Source of the DNA: Macrotis lagotis
Taxonomy: Eukaryota > Chordata > Mammalia > Peramelemorphia > Peramelidae
Reading direction: 5' to 3'
DNA: 64,000 nucleotides
Assembly: GCF_037893015.1 (NCBI RefSeq)
Contig: NC_133666.1
Location: 568,620,389-568,684,388, forward strand
Shown: one piece after another, positions 49,383 to 60,120 of the stretch
How positions within the stretch are numbered: the stretch's first letter is position 1
How the letters are laid out: the number at the start of each line of letters is the position of its first letter
Notes under the pieces: generated by a model
What the model saw: only the letters and a program-made list of their open reading frames with translations
What the model was told of the DNA's origin: nothing
Database searches by the model: none
Made by a program: the position numbers and the translations under genes

Positions 49383-50150
49383 GTAGAAGCAAAATGGCAT
49401 CAGGAGAAGAGCCTCTCCTAGGTTGTCTCTCCTAAATATTTCAAAAATCTTAAAATTATGACTCTAACTAAACTTTTGAGACAGAACCCACAGAAAGATC
49501 CAATGAGGCAATCTCCAGCCTGAGGTAACCTGAAAAATAGTTGAAAAACTCTGTTCTGTGGGGTAAAAGCAGTGGTCCCCTTCAGAGTGAAGAAACTTCA
49601 GCATCCTGGGAACAGCTACAGGGAACCTGGGAGCCATTCTCCCAGCAGCAGAGGAAGTTTCCTGACCTGCACCCCAGAGAGAACCAAGCACAACTTGGAA
49701 GATCAGGAGGGAGATCTCTGCCAGAACGAGCAGGAAGCCCAGGCCCTGAGAGAGGCCATGGCACTCAATGCACTCAGTGGAGCATTGGCAATCAGCTTGG
49801 CCAGCAGCCCATATCCATGAAACTGAAGCATGCATGTGGAGCTGGCAAGCAGGAGTCTCTAGGCAGCCGTGCCCTGAGTGCTCAGCCCATGGAAGGTAGG
49901 GGAGTGGAGGGAGATATATGAGTTCTGTCCTCTGTCCCTGGAACAGAACTCTGGCTTTGACCATATTCAGATCCTGATCGCAGTCTGGGTCCTTCATAGA
50001 ACAGGGACCTCCCCCTCCTCAGTCCCATGGCAGAAGGGTGTTCTTGTGGTCATTCAAAGACTAGGAGAGCAATCAGAGCCTCACACACACTGAGATCCTT
50101 GTGGGTGGTGTCCTAATAAAATGCAAAAGCGCACTAAGCACCCCAAAACC
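49383..50150 (+). promoter_or_regulatory. 5' UTR of HAL1-like element
   Basis: GC-rich section unlike the 5' UTR of copies A, C, E and F. Long overlapping frames on both strands (for example minus 49464-49997, 177 codons) come from GC-rich composition and match no protein I know. I read this as a former internal promoter region. Confidence 0.5.
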
Positions 50151-50667
50151 AGGCACAGGCTGGTGAAATGAGTAAGCAGGATAAAAAGGAACCTGACCAT
50201 TAACAAATACACTGTCTATGATCCCAAGGAGGATCAATATACTCAATCTGAAGTTGAGGAAGTACAAGCTTCTACATCTAAAAACTCCAAGAAAAAATCA
50301 ATTAAGGGAGATAGAAGACAAATTTTGAAAAGAAATTAGAGAAATGCAGGAAAAACATGAAAATGAAGTCAGCAGCTTAGTTAAGGAGATCCAAAAACTG
50401 CTGAAGAAAATAACATGATTAAAAACAGCTGAGGACAAATGGATAAAACAGTTTAAAAAGTTATTGAGGAGAAGAGTGCTTAAAAAAGCAGAATTTGACC
50501 AGATGGAAAAGGAGATAAGAAAGCTCTCTGAGGAAAACAAAATCTTCAGATTGTACAATGGAGCTAAAAGAAACTGATGACTTAACAAGACATCAAAACA
50601 CAATATTTCAACACCAAAAGAATGAAAAATTAGAAGAAAATGTGAAACATCTCATTGAAAAAACAAC

Positions 50668-50905
50668 TGAAAACTGCTATCAATACTTCAGTACCAGTGA
50701 TGTATAATCTCTTCAGAATATAGACCCAGTACTGGTATTGCTGGATCAAAGGGTATGAACATTTTTGTTGTCCTTCAGGCATAATTCCAAATTGCTCTCC
50801 AGAAAGGTTGGATGAATTCACAGCTCCACCAAAAATGTTTTAGTGTCCCAGATTTCCCACATCCCATCCAATGATCACCATCCTTTCTGGTCATATTGGC
50901 CAATC
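50668..50905 (-). mobile_element. inverted 5' part of a twin-primed L1
   Basis: Minus-strand L1 ORF2: TTGCTGGATCAAAGGGTATGAAC, CAAATTGCTCTCCAGAAAGG, AGCTCCACCAAAAATG and TGATCACCATCCTTTCTGGTCATATTGGCC are the reverse of 26170-26390 in copy C. It is followed immediately by plus-strand sequence from the adjoining part of ORF2. Confidence 0.88.
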
Positions 50906-51491
50906 CAAAATATTCATAGCAGCCCTGTTTGTGGTGTTAAAGAATTGGAAATTGAATGAATGTCCTTCACTTGGGGAGCAGCTTAGCAAACTGTTGTATA
51001 TGTATGTCAAGGAACACCATTGTTCTATTAGAAACCAGGAGTGATTGGAGTTCAGGGAAGTATGAAAGAATTTGCATGAACTGATGCTGAGTGAGATGAG
51101 CAGAACTAGAAAAACTCTGTACACCCTAACAGCAACATGGGGATAATGATAACCCTGATGGCCTTGCTCATTTCATCAGTACAACAACCATGGACAATAT
51201 TGGGCTATCTGTGATGGAGAATACCAACTATATCTAAGAAAGAATTGTTGGAGTTTGAACAAAGACCAAAGACTATTAGCTTCAAATTAGAAAAAATAGT
51301 GTTACCTCATTATGTAATTTTGTTATCTCATACATTATTTTTTTCCATAAGGATATGATTTCTCACTCATCACATTCCACTGAGATCAGTGCATACCATG
51401 GAAATAATGTAAAGAATAATAGATGGAGGGAAGAGAAGCAAGAATGAGGGAAAAATTGCAAAACTCAAAATAAAAAATATTCTTAAAAAAA
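50906..51491 (+). mobile_element. direct 3' part of the same twin-primed L1
   Basis: CAAAATATTCATAGCAGCCC.., GTTCAGGGAAGTATGAAAGAATTTGCATGAACTGATGCTGAG, and the 3' UTR to CAAAACTCAAAATAAAAAAT and an A-rich tail. It matches 26410-27020 of copy C. The pair (50668-51491) is flanked by GAAAAAACAACT (about 50657) and GAAAAAAACAATT (about 51492), a probable target-site duplication. Confidence 0.88.
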
Positions 51492-51586
51492 GAAAAAAAC
51501 AATTCATCTGGAAAACAGATTCAGAAGTGATAATTTAAAAATTATTGGGATACCTGAAAGTCATGGCCAGGAAAAGAGCCTTGGCC

Positions 51587-51734
51587 TTTTTTTTTTTTGC
51601 AAGGCAGGTGGGGTTAAGTAGCTTGCCCAAGTCTACACGGCTAGGTAATTATTAAGTGCCTGAAGCCGGATTTGAACTCATGTACTCCTGACTCCATGGC
51701 TGGTACTCTATGCACTGTGCCACCTAGTCATCTC
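51587..51734 (-). mobile_element. WSINE1-like SINE
   Basis: TTTTTTGCAAGGCAGGTGGGG at left, GGATTTGAACTC B-box complement, GTGCCACCTAGTCATC at right. Inserted in ORF1 of the HAL1-like element. Confidence 0.93.
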
Positions 51735-52078
51735 TTTTTCCTTATTTTTAACAAATTCCTTCAGGAAAATTGCCTTCTTATCCTAGAAACAAAGGGCAAA
51801 ATAGAAATTGAGAGAATCAGTCAACCTCCCTCAGAAAGAGATCCAAAAAAGACAACCCCCAGGACTATTACAGCCAAGTTCCAGAACTCCCAAGTCAAGC
51901 AGTCAGAAGGATATAATTCAAATATCATGTAGCTGAAATCAGGATCATACAGGCCTTAGCAGTAACTACATTAAGGGTTCATAGGGCTTGGAATGCAACC
52001 AAGAATCAATTACCAAGCAAAACTGAATATCTTCTTCTAGGGGAAAAGATGAACTTTCAATGAAACAGGGGAATTTCA

Positions 52079-52236
52079 GGGGCTGCTAGGTGGCACAGTG
52101 GATAGAGCACCGACCCTGGAGTCAGGAGTACCTGAGTTCAAATCCGGCCCCAGACACTTAATAATTACCTAGCCATGTGGCCTTGGACAAGCCACTTAAC
52201 CCCATTGCTTTGCAAAAACTAAAAGAAAAAAAACCA
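52079..52236 (+). mobile_element. WSINE1-like SINE
   Basis: GGGGCTGCTAGGTGGCACAG head, GAGTTCAAATCCGG B box, CCCCATTGCTTTGCAAAAAC tail. Flanks ACAGGGGAATTTCA and CCACAGCAATTTCA share AATTTCA and mark the insertion point. Confidence 0.95.
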
Positions 52237-52794
52237 CAGCAATTTCAAATGATCCTGTTGAAATGACCAAAGCTGAACATTAAGTTGGACCTTCAAGTAC
52301 ATGATTCAGTGGAAGCATAGAAAGTGAAGTAGAAGAGTAAATTGTGAGGGATTTAATGATGATGAACTGCATGTATTCCTGCACAGAAAAATGATACTGA
52401 TAATACTCATTTAATAGAGCAGGTAGAAAGAGCTTTTATAGATGAAGCACAGTAGAGAGTTGAATTTGAAGATATAATATATTGCAAAAATGGAGTTAAT
52501 GGCTAAAAGAGAAATGTACTGGGAGTTAGAGAAAGGAGACGTGGTATAGGCTATATTTCATATAGAAGATATTTTTCTTTTGCAATGAGTTGGAATGGGG
52601 TAAGGCAAGGGGGAATGAGGGAACCTTCACTCTCATCAGAAATGGCTCAGAGAGGAAACAGAATACATACTTAATAGGTTATAGATATCTAGAGTAAAAA
52701 GGAGAGAAGGTGGACCAGGGGAAGAGGGAGAATATTGGTGATAGAGGAGTAAGTAGATCATGGGAGAGAGCAGTTAGATATAACAACACATTTT

Positions 52795-52932
52795 CATTTT
52801 TACTTTTTGCAAGGTGCTGGTTTTGGTTAGGGACCATGGGGTCGGGGGGTTGCTGTGTTTCTTGTGTTGTATGTGGGCCTGGGAACTCTTAGTACCAGGG
52901 CTGGTGCTCTGCCTGCTGCACCACTCTACCAT
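52795..52932 (-). mobile_element. highly diverged SINE, WSINE1-like
   Basis: CTTTTTGCAAGG at the left and GGGCTGGTGCTCTGCCTGCTGCACC at the right match reversed WSINE1 ends, and AACTCTTAGTACCAGGG matches the middle. The core (GGTTAGGGACCATGGGGTCG..) is strongly altered. Flanks ACAACACATTTT (52783-52794) and ACAGCACATTTT (52933-52944) are a 12-bp target-site duplication with one mismatch. Confidence 0.7.
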
Positions 52933-53266
52933 ACAGCACATTTTAGAAGAGGGACAGTGAAAGGAGAGAGAAAATATAATATATGATGGTGGGAGGAATG
53001 GTTAGAGGAAATCACAATCAGTAACAGCAACTATAGAAACATATGGAAATAACTTCTGTGATAGACTTATGATAAAGAATGTGATCCACCTGAGACAAAG
53101 CTTATAGTATCAGAAGACAAACTAAAACACATTTTTTTCTCTCTCCTTGACTTTATTTCTCATGATGTTCTATATTTTTGTGGGGTAGGGAGCATTATGT
53201 TTACTCTTAAACAAGAATATTTTATTAATGCATAAATAAATTTTTATTAACCAAAAAAAAAAAAAG

Positions 53267-53754
53267 AAACCAGGAGGAATGGGAATTCAGGGACGCATTT
53301 AAGGATTTGCATGTACTGATGCAGAGAAAAATGAGAAGAACCAGAAAAATATTGTACACCTTAACAGAAACATGGGAATGATCACTGATGTACCTTTCTC
53401 ATTCCATTAATGCAACAATCAGGGACAATTTGGGTCTATATGTGATGGAGAATACCATTTTTATCCAGAGAAAGAACTCTGGAGTTTGAACAAAGACCAA
53501 AGACTATTACCTTCAATGTAGAAAAAAAAAGAACCATTATCTTATTATATAATTTTGCTACCTCTTACACTTTATTTTTCTTCCTTAAGGATATGATTTC
53601 TCTCTCATCACATTGAACTTAGATAAATGCATACCATGGAAACGATGAAAAGACTAACAGACTGCCTTCTCTGTGGGATGGGGGGAGGGAAGCTAGAATA
53701 AGTGTAAATTTGTAAAACTCAAAATAAATAAAATCTTGCATTAAAAAAAGAAAA
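53267..53754 (+). mobile_element. 5'-truncated L1 3' end
   Basis: GAAACCAGGAGGAATGGGAATTCAGGG.., AACACTGTACACC-like block, CTCTGGAGTTTGAACAAAGACC, AAGGATATGATTTCTCTCTCATC and TGTAAAACTCAAAATAAATAAAATC match 26535-27000 of copy C. It joins directly to the poly-A end of the HAL1-like element. Confidence 0.9.
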
Positions 53755-54018
53755 TATCTAGGTACTATACAGTCTGAGGAACAAATTCTGAAATATGAAT
53801 GAAAACCATTCAAATAACCCTATGGCATATTTTAATTGTTTTGGAATGAAATTTCTCCAGGGCAAGAAAAGCAGCTGCTACCTTGACTTTTAAACATTTC
53901 AAAATGATTTCGGTATTATTGTTACTGTTGTCAACAAAAAGTTAAGTTGAAATTCTTGGTTATACAGCAAAGCAAAGGAAAAATCATATGGATATAGTCT
54001 TCCTCCAAAGTACTGGAG

Positions 54019-54160
54019 ATGGCACAGCTAAGTGGTACATTGGATAGAGCATCTGCCCTGGAGTCAGGAGGACCTGCATTCAATTCCTGGATCACACACT
54101 TAATAATTAACTAGCTGAGTGACACTGAACCCCATTGCCTAGCAAAAAACTCCCAAAAAT
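54019..54160 (+). mobile_element. WSINE1-like SINE, older copy
   Basis: GCACAGCTAAGTGGTACATTGG head, GGAGTCAGGAGGACC, TTAATAATTAACTAGCTGAGTG core, ACCCCATTGCCTAGCAAAAAAC tail. Target-site duplication GTACTGGAG at 54010-54018 and 54161-54169. Confidence 0.9.
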
Positions 54161-54169
54161 GTACTGGAG

Positions 54170-55250
54170 TAGTTTCATGAATCTTCTATCATATAGGCCA
54201 ATGTTGTAGATAGGAAAGTTGCCACATACTTCATGAACGATATTCTCACCTCAGTCTGATACATCAGAAATGCACACACACAATAACAAATGCACACCCA
54301 AGCACACGCACACATATTTAAGCTGCTTCTGGAAATGCCCAAGATGTTTAAGGGATGAAGTTGGACAAGATAATTTCTAAGTTTCTTTCCAATTTCACAA
54401 TTTGAATTTACAAGTATAAAAACAAAGCATATATTTGACAATATGCAATGCAATGTGCAAAGAAAGAGGATACAGGAGAGGGAAAGCCAAGCATTTGGTA
54501 TTTAATGACTAACTGCCTAGATGAATATCTAATATTAAAAAAAGAACATCCTAGTAGCATGTTTCCTTCTTAAAATGACTCTCAGTTGTAATTGATTATA
54601 GAACCATGAGGAATGAGAACTGTATAGGGAAATTTTGTGAGTGAATTAGAATTTGAGGGGGAATATAGGATTTTACATTGAACAAATTTCCAAATATTTT
54701 CTTTAATTTTATTTCTGGGTCAATTTGATATATTAATTTGAAAATCTTTATTTAAGGAGGAAAAATCATTTTAAAAGGATTATTGTAATATCTTAGAATA
54801 AATGATAATAGCAACTAAATAGGAATTTTATAAATTTTATAAAAATTGGGGAAAGGGGACTAAAGGGGAGTAAGTAAATGTATAAGTAAGTAAATAGCAA
54901 TAATTGGCTAAGTACTATAGAAACTTGATGTTTTTACTAATTTACTTTTTCTCAATGACGGAAATAGAAAATTCTGACTTACTTCAAGTGAATCAAAATT
55001 TAATTTCTGAATAAAGGTTGCATGATCAACTTACTCTATGGCATGAACATAAATATGAGAAGAGAATATCTAACCCCATAAAAATTTTGAGGAAAAGAAG
55101 CAAAGTCAGCATAATATAATTTCACTATCTTTTAAATATTTCTCTCTTGAAAACAAATACATTAACTTGAATTTTCCTTTAGATTCCCTTAGAATATTTC
55201 TGGCCATAGTTAACCATTATCCTTTTTAATTTTTTTCCATCCATATGTAC
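54170..55250. other. no gene seen; small CA-rich patch and MIR3-like scrap
   Basis: AT-rich sequence of unknown content. CACACACA-rich stretch at 54272-54315. TTGGACAAGATAATTTCTAAG..CTTTCCAATTTCACAATTTG (54361-54410) recalls the MIR-type TTGGACTAGATGACCTCTAAGG..CTTCCA segment. Confidence 0.4.
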
Positions 55251-55251
55251 A

Positions 55252-55296
55252 TGTCAAAGGGTATGAATAGACAGTTTTCGAATGAAGAAATTAAAG

Positions 55297-55332
<36 letters not shown>

Positions 55333-56240
55333 AAACATATGCAAAAAATGCTCCAGATCATTATTGATTTGTGAAATGCAAATTAAAACAACTATGAGGC
55401 ATCACTCCTCACCTATCATATTGGTCAAGATGATAAAAAGGAAAAATGATCAATTTTGGGAAGGTTGTGGAAGGATTGGAACATTAATGAATAGCTGGTG
55501 GGTGTTGAACTGATTCAATCATTCTGGAGAGCAATATGGAACTATGCCCAAAGAGAAATAAAACTGTTCATACTCTTTGACCCAGTAATTCCAATTCTAG
55601 GCCAATATCCATAAGAAATCATAAAAAACAGGAAAAGTTCCATATATTCCAAAATATCCATAGCAGCTGTTTGTGTGGTGTCAAAGAATTTGAAATTCAT
55701 GGGATGTCCATAAATTAGGGAATGTCTAAACAAGTTAGGATACATGAATACTATAGAATATTATTGTTCTATAGGCAATCATAAATGATCACACTTGAGA
55801 GAAGCATGGAATGAGTGACAAGATCTGATGCTGAGTGAAGGTAGGAGAACCAAGAGAAAAATATACACATCAACAACTTTTTGAGATGATCAACCTTGAT
55901 GGAAGCAGTTCCTCTCATCAGTTCGAAAAGCTAGGACAACTGTATCAGATCAGCTATGAACAATGTTATCTCTGTCCAGAGGAAGAAAAATCAACCAAAC
56001 AAAAAAAAATTCCTTCAGAATATGATGGATGCTTTATAAAAATTAACACTTAAGTATTTCATTACCTTAATTCTAAATACTCATACTGAAAATGACTAAT
56101 CTCTAAACAGGTTTATAAATATGTGTATATACTATGTTAACCTTACTGTTCACCACTGAGGAGGAGGGAGTGGAAAGAAAAGGTAAAAAAACAACTTTGT
56201 AACTTAAAAATATACATGTGCACATGGAGAAAAAAAATTA
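55252..56240 (+). mobile_element. L1 3' fragment (ORF2 C-terminus to tail)
   Basis: Starts within ORF2 (GTCAAAGGGTATGAATAGACAG, the equivalent of 26039 in copy C). An ATCT repeat at 55297-55332 follows, then the knuckle region (GGAAGGTTGTGGAAGGATTGG.., ATTCTGGAGAGCAATATGG) and TGATGCTGAGTGAAGGTAGGAG near 55826. The 3' UTR has GGAGGAGGGAGTGGAAAG, and the sequence ends A-rich near 56240. Confidence 0.85.
55297..55332. repeat. (ATCT)n microsatellite in L1 ORF2
   Basis: Nine CTAT units between TTAAAG and AAACATATGCAAAAAATGC. Copy C reads AAAGCAATCCACAGCCATATG here, so the repeat grew inside old coding sequence. Confidence 0.95.
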
Positions 56241-56244
56241 AAAA

Positions 56245-57000
56245 ATACTCTGAATTTATTTTAACTTATTAATTAAAATTGATGCTTTGTATTACCCCTC
56301 CCCCCTAGTCAGAGAGTTTTGTGATTTCCTCACTCAAAAGAACAGGATCTATCTCTAGGATCTCCCCTCCATTCCCCAGTCAATCTAGAATATGACTGCA
56401 TTACTTCTTCTTAACATCTTGCATTTTTAATTATGAAATCTACACTGCTTTCCTTCTTTCTGTTATCCTATGCTACCAAATAACCATATCGCTCCAATCT
56501 TGTTCTTTTTTTAGCTGAATTTTTGTCAGCATTTCATAGAAGGATGATCCTTAGGTTTATTTCTCAGTCCTCAAATTTTGTTTCTTTCTACATTATCACT
56601 CTTAGAATACTTCATTGTTTTTCTCACATTAACTCTCATCTCTTTGGATGACTCCATAAAAATTTATATCTAGATATAGTATCTAATAGAAGCACTAATC
56701 TTATGTGTGCAAAGATACTGTGCTTTTCTATTTAAATGCCTCCATGGTTATTAAACTAACTAGGTTTAACTGCCTTTTTATAATGCATAAGACTTGTTGG
56801 TGAAAGGCTGCCCCTGAAGTAAATAAATGATCTATTATTATCTAAATTTCCTTCTTTTCTAGGAACAATCCAATCCATGGAACTCCCTATATCTGGAAAT
56901 ATATGACCAAGTATTTCACTCCAAGGACCTCATAGCTTTAGTAGCTAGAACCAGTCATCTCTTTACCTCTGATATTATATGTGGGGCAATGATCAAGCAA
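56245..57000. other. no gene seen
   Basis: Sequence of unknown content with a CCCCTCCCCCC tract near 56296. No coding sequence or recognised repeat. Confidence 0.4.
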
Positions 57001-57002
57001 TG

Positions 57003-57255
57003 AGACAGAGTAGTGGAAAGAAAAAAGGCACTGAAGTCAGGAAGATTTGTGCTCAAATCTGATCTTAGACAATTATGACCTGTGAGACCCTTAGCCTCTG
57101 TGTGATCACTTAGGCTCTGGTTTCTTCAGTTTTATCAACTATAAAATGAGGATAATAATAGCACATCCTTTTTTTATAGTTGTTGGAAAAATTAAATGAA
57201 ATATAGTTTATAAAAGTTTAGGACAGTATTTGGTACAATGTTGGTATTATTGCCA
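57003..57255 (+). mobile_element. MIR SINE, near full length
   Basis: GACAGAGTAGTGGAAAGAAAAAAGGCACTGAAGTCAGGAAGATTTGTGCTCAAATCTG (head and B box), TAGCCTCTGTGTGATC, AACTATAAAATGAGGATAATAATAGCAC (the CORE), GTTGTTGGAAAAATTAAATGAAATA and AGGACAGTATTTGGTACAATG follow MIR in order, in diverged form. Confidence 0.92.
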
Positions 57256-57259
57256 TTGG

Positions 57260-57890
57260 TATCTGGGGTAACCAGATAGGTTTAGGGATTTGGGGGCTAC
57301 TGAAAGAAGAGTTAATTCACATTCTCTCTCTCTGGGATATTAAAACTTCTCAGAATTTTATTATAGCAAACTAATATTAATATACGGGTTAAAATACTTA
57401 AAAAACAATAACCACTTTAAGAATAGGCTAGGTGAAGTTGGAGTGAAAGTGATTGACAGGGCAGGAGGCCATTAGATTTGACTTAGTCTGGCCACATGGC
57501 ATTGGGGAGGCCAATGGTGTTTGGCCAAGGGTGTTGCACTTGGGGAGTGGTCTTACACTTTGGGACAGGTATCTTCCAATGACAACCTATGTACTGGTCT
57601 TTCCTTTCCCAAGATTCTTGACCCCCATGTTCAGTATGCCATTTCCTCTCATGCCAGTGTCTACGGCCAAGGTTAGATGAAGGGGAAAATGGGGGATATG
57701 ATACAAACAACAGGGTCAAGTTGAGAAAGGATGCAATTTTGCTTTAAACAAAACACAATAGGAGTCAATTTATATCTCAACAGAAAAGAACCTCTACCCA
57801 TTTAACAAGATTTAACAGCATTTAAGATTACAGAATTTGTTTCTGTTAAATTCATGATTCTCTACATCACTGTTACTCATTCTTTGTTCT
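57260..57890. other. moderately GC-rich sequence, not recognised
   Basis: The part at 57430-57680 is GC-richer than its flanks and has 75-78-codon frames on both strands. They read low-information sequence with no motif I recognise. I cannot say whether it is unique or part of an unknown repeat. Confidence 0.3.
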
Positions 57891-57892
57891 CT

Positions 57893-58140
57893 AAAAGGTC
57901 CAATGACATCATGTAGGTAATGTTCAGACATTGTCATAAATTTTATTTAAGTGAGCCAGAACTAAGCATCAGTTCAACTCTCTTCTCATGAGTCAGTGGA
58001 GTCCAGTGGTATGACAAGTCAAGAATGCTGGTCATGGAACAAGATGCACTGGGTGACTTTGATCTTTTAAATTAAGGTCTTTCCTAGGTCTCAGTTTGTC
58101 TGAGACAATGCCCAAACAACGACTAAGTGTAAATAAGAAT
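57893..58140 (+). mobile_element. marsupial interspersed repeat (copy 2 of 3)
   Basis: AGGTCCAATGACATCATGTAGG.., TTTTATTTAAGTGAGCCAG, GAGTCAGTGGAGTCCAGTGG, CACTGGGTGACTTTGATC, TTAAGGTCTTTCCTAGGTCTCAGTTTGTCTGAGACAATG, CAACGACTAAG. Same motif order as 17745-17995 and 59845-60020. Confidence 0.7.
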
Positions 58141-59040
58141 TGAATAAAAAGGTACCCTATTTTACCATCATAAATGTATCAAATTGGGGAGGCTCTTCCT
58201 TTGAAATTTTTATCCAAAACAGAAAGTAATTGCTAGTTATGATTACATTAAGTCATTAAAACCCCCCAAATGGGGTTTAATGATTCACTGAAAACCACAG
58301 TGATCTTGATTTAAAGGCTAGTCAGGTATCTCTATTTAAAACACAGTGGTCTTTTTAAAAACCTGTGTTTTTTTTTTCAGTTATATTTTAGAAATCATAA
58401 ATGTAAACTGTCCCAGATTTAACTATTAATAATAATAAATACAAAATGAATGCTCTTACCAATACCACAAAATTTCTTAGAAAATATTAAGAACTACCAA
58501 ATTGTGGGTTAGGGGAAATTTGATTACAAATTAGAACCCACATCAGGAGATAATTGGATACTTCAGATAACTGAACTCTTCAATAAGCATCCAGTTGGGG
58601 CTGTAAAAAGGACTTATGTCACCAGACAAGAGATAAAAGGCCTTAATTTTGTGCACTGATGTGTCCATTTTTGTTTGGGATGCCTGTTCTTAAGTATGTT
58701 TTCAATTAAGAATCCACTTTGTTTCACTAATGGAAGTTATGAATTCTTGGTAAGAATTGTTGTAAGAAATAACCCCCAAAATAGACAGCAACCATATATT
58801 TCAAGAGAAAGAGGAAGAAACAAAAGAAAACAAGGTGGAAAAGGAAGCAGGAAAAGAAGTTTTTCATAAAATTGTCTGTTAGGGGAAGCATTTTTGACAT
58901 TCAAACGATGTGCCCAGCCTATCAAAGTTTCACTCTCTGTAGAAAAGTTTAATTGCTTGACAGTTCTGATTGAGAAGGGACTTTAGTATCTAGCATCTTA
59001 TACTAGATAATCTTCAGAACTTTTTAAAGAAAATTCCAAC
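58140..59040. other. no gene seen; small hairpin inside
   Basis: Sequence of unknown content. A short inverted repeat lies at 58253-58283. A 64-codon frame at 58675-58869 shows no family features and was not called. Confidence 0.4.
58253..58283. repeat. short inverted repeat (hairpin)
   Basis: TCATTAAAACCCC, six-base loop region, GGGGTTTAATGA: a 12-bp stem with one bulged A. Confidence 0.8.
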
Positions 59041-59054
59041 TGAAGTGATTCCGT

Positions 59055-59210
59055 CTTTTTTTTAGTTTTGTTTTTTTTTTTTTTGCAAGGCAAATGGGGT
59101 TAAGCGGCTTGCCCAAGGCCTCACAGCTAGGTGATTATTAAGTGTCTGAGGCTGGATTTGAACTCAGGTACTCCTGACTACAGGTCTGGTGCTCTATCCA
59201 CTGCAGCAAT
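59055..59210 (-). mobile_element. WSINE1-like SINE
   Basis: TTTTTTTTTTGCAAGGCAAATGG at left, GGTTAAGCGGCTTGCCCAAGG, GGATTTGAACTC, GGTGCTCTATCCACTGCAGC at right. The usual CACCTAGCTGCCCC head is partly lost. Confidence 0.92.
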
Positions 59211-59214
59211 TCAG

Positions 59215-59820
59215 TTTTCTATTGAAGTGGTGATACTGTCCAGGTTTCAAAGTGTATAAGCAATAAGGTCAGCTCAATAGGTCTGTAGCTCTTCAGTTTG
59301 GGAGACAGTCTAATACCACTTGTTTCCCACACTTATCTAAGAACCTACTAATTCTTCTGATGCATGTATAACTTCATCATTTATGTAGACATATCTAGAA
59401 AATATACTGTGAAAATATGTGAATTCATCCATAGCATTCCAAATTTTTCCATTTTCTTTAGACAATAGTGATATTATAGGACTAACAGGTAGAGAACCTC
59501 TAAATTTCTTTATGTTAATTATTAAACCAAAAATGAACTGGTGGCATATAATTGATCCATATTTTGTGGTATCTTATTCTCAGAGATGAGCAAACAATCA
59601 TCTGAGAATAAAAGTTACACACTAATCTTCCCTCCACTTTAGTTATAGGTTGTAGTTCAATAATTTACTATCACAGTGGTAGATAAAATTGAGGCCATTT
59701 TTTGTCCTTTTTAAAGGGGTCCAATAATATCTCTGAAAACATTCTATAAGTCATGGGAGCAAGTTTTACTTTCCTGGTAAATGGAAAAGCATATTGAGAT
59801 TATATTGGATATGTACACAT
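59215..59820. other. no gene seen
   Basis: Sequence of unknown content without recognised elements. Confidence 0.4.
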
Positions 59821-59822
59821 AC

Positions 59823-59843
59823 ATGATGATGATGATGATGATG
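59823..59843. repeat. (GAT)n microsatellite
   Basis: Seven GAT units. On the minus strand it gives a short poly-His frame with no other gene feature. Confidence 0.95.
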
Positions 59844-59844
59844 A

Positions 59845-60020
59845 ATACGATCCTTCATTCTTAAAGAAGCTGAAGACATCAAGGAGGTATTGCCGTGATA
59901 TGCATACAAATTGGATTCTTTAGGGGATGTACTGTGCCAGGTCACCAATTTTACCTTCTCCTTTGTAGACTTCTGAGTCCAGTGTCCAGGTATGGATCAA
60001 GATGTCTAGAGATGGCCCCG
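59845..60020 (+). mobile_element. marsupial interspersed repeat (copy 3 of 3)
   Basis: ATCCTTCATTCTTAAAGAAGC.., GACATCAAGGAGGTATTGCCGTGATATGC, AAATTGGATTCTTTAGG, CCAGGTCACCAATTTTACC, CTGAGTCCAGTGTCCAGG, CAAGATGTCTAGAGATGGCC. Same family as 17745 and 57893. Confidence 0.7.
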
Positions 60021-60024
60021 AAGA

Positions 60025-60120
60025 AATATAAGTTAAATGACTTGTCAAAGATCACACAGTTAGTAAGTATCAATTGTCTGAAACAAGACTGAACTCAGAT
60101 CCTCTTGATTCCAGGACTAG
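60025..60120 (-). mobile_element. MIR-like fragment
   Basis: AAGTTAAATGACTTGTCAAAGATCACACAGTTAGTAAGTATC then CTGAACTCAGATCCTCTTGATTCCAGG is the reversed MIR core and B box. Confidence 0.8.

Larger units (their letters stand above)
50150..52080 (+). pseudogene. ORF1 remnant of HAL1-like element, interrupted
   Basis: Decayed ORF1p. N-terminal reading KKEPDH..KYTVYDPKEDQYTQSEVEEV then QASTSKNSKKKSIKGDRR (50185-50320) is followed by a Lys/Glu-rich coiled coil (50330-50640). The frame is cut after LIEKTTEN near 50667 by a twin-primed L1 and resumes at 51500 with ENRFRSDNLKIIGIPESHGQ (read with frame corrections). A SINE at 51587-51734 cuts it again, and it continues with KGKIEIERISQPPSERDPKK and NSQVKQSEGY (51795-51930) in the RNA-binding domain. 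Stops and frameshifts throughout. Confidence 0.7.
49383..53266 (+). mobile_element. HAL1-like half-L1 (ORF1 only), broken by four insertions
   Basis: A plus-strand element of a different L1 lineage. It has a 5' UTR with its own start (GGGGTAGAAGCAAAATGGC..), ORF1 from about 50150, a long purine-rich 3' region (TTCCTGCACAGAAAAATGATACTG near 52377, CAGAAATGGCTCAGAGAGG near 52638) and a 3' end running into an A13 tract at 53254-53266. No ORF2 sequence belongs to it. Without its insertions (50668-51491, 51587-51734, 52079-52236, 52795-52932) it is about 2.6 kb, fitting half-L1 (HAL1) elements described from mammals. An L1 with ORF2 deleted after insertion is the alternative. Confidence 0.65.

Noticed and set aside
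49464..49997. 177-codon minus-strand frame with overlapping plus-strand frames
   Set aside because: It lies in the GC-rich 5' UTR of the HAL1-like element, frames are open on both strands at once, and no domain or motif is recognisable. Composition explains it.
57453..57719. 75- and 78-codon frames on opposite strands
   Set aside because: Overlapping frames in a short GC-richer patch with no recognisable domain; neither strand shows protein conservation signals that I can judge.
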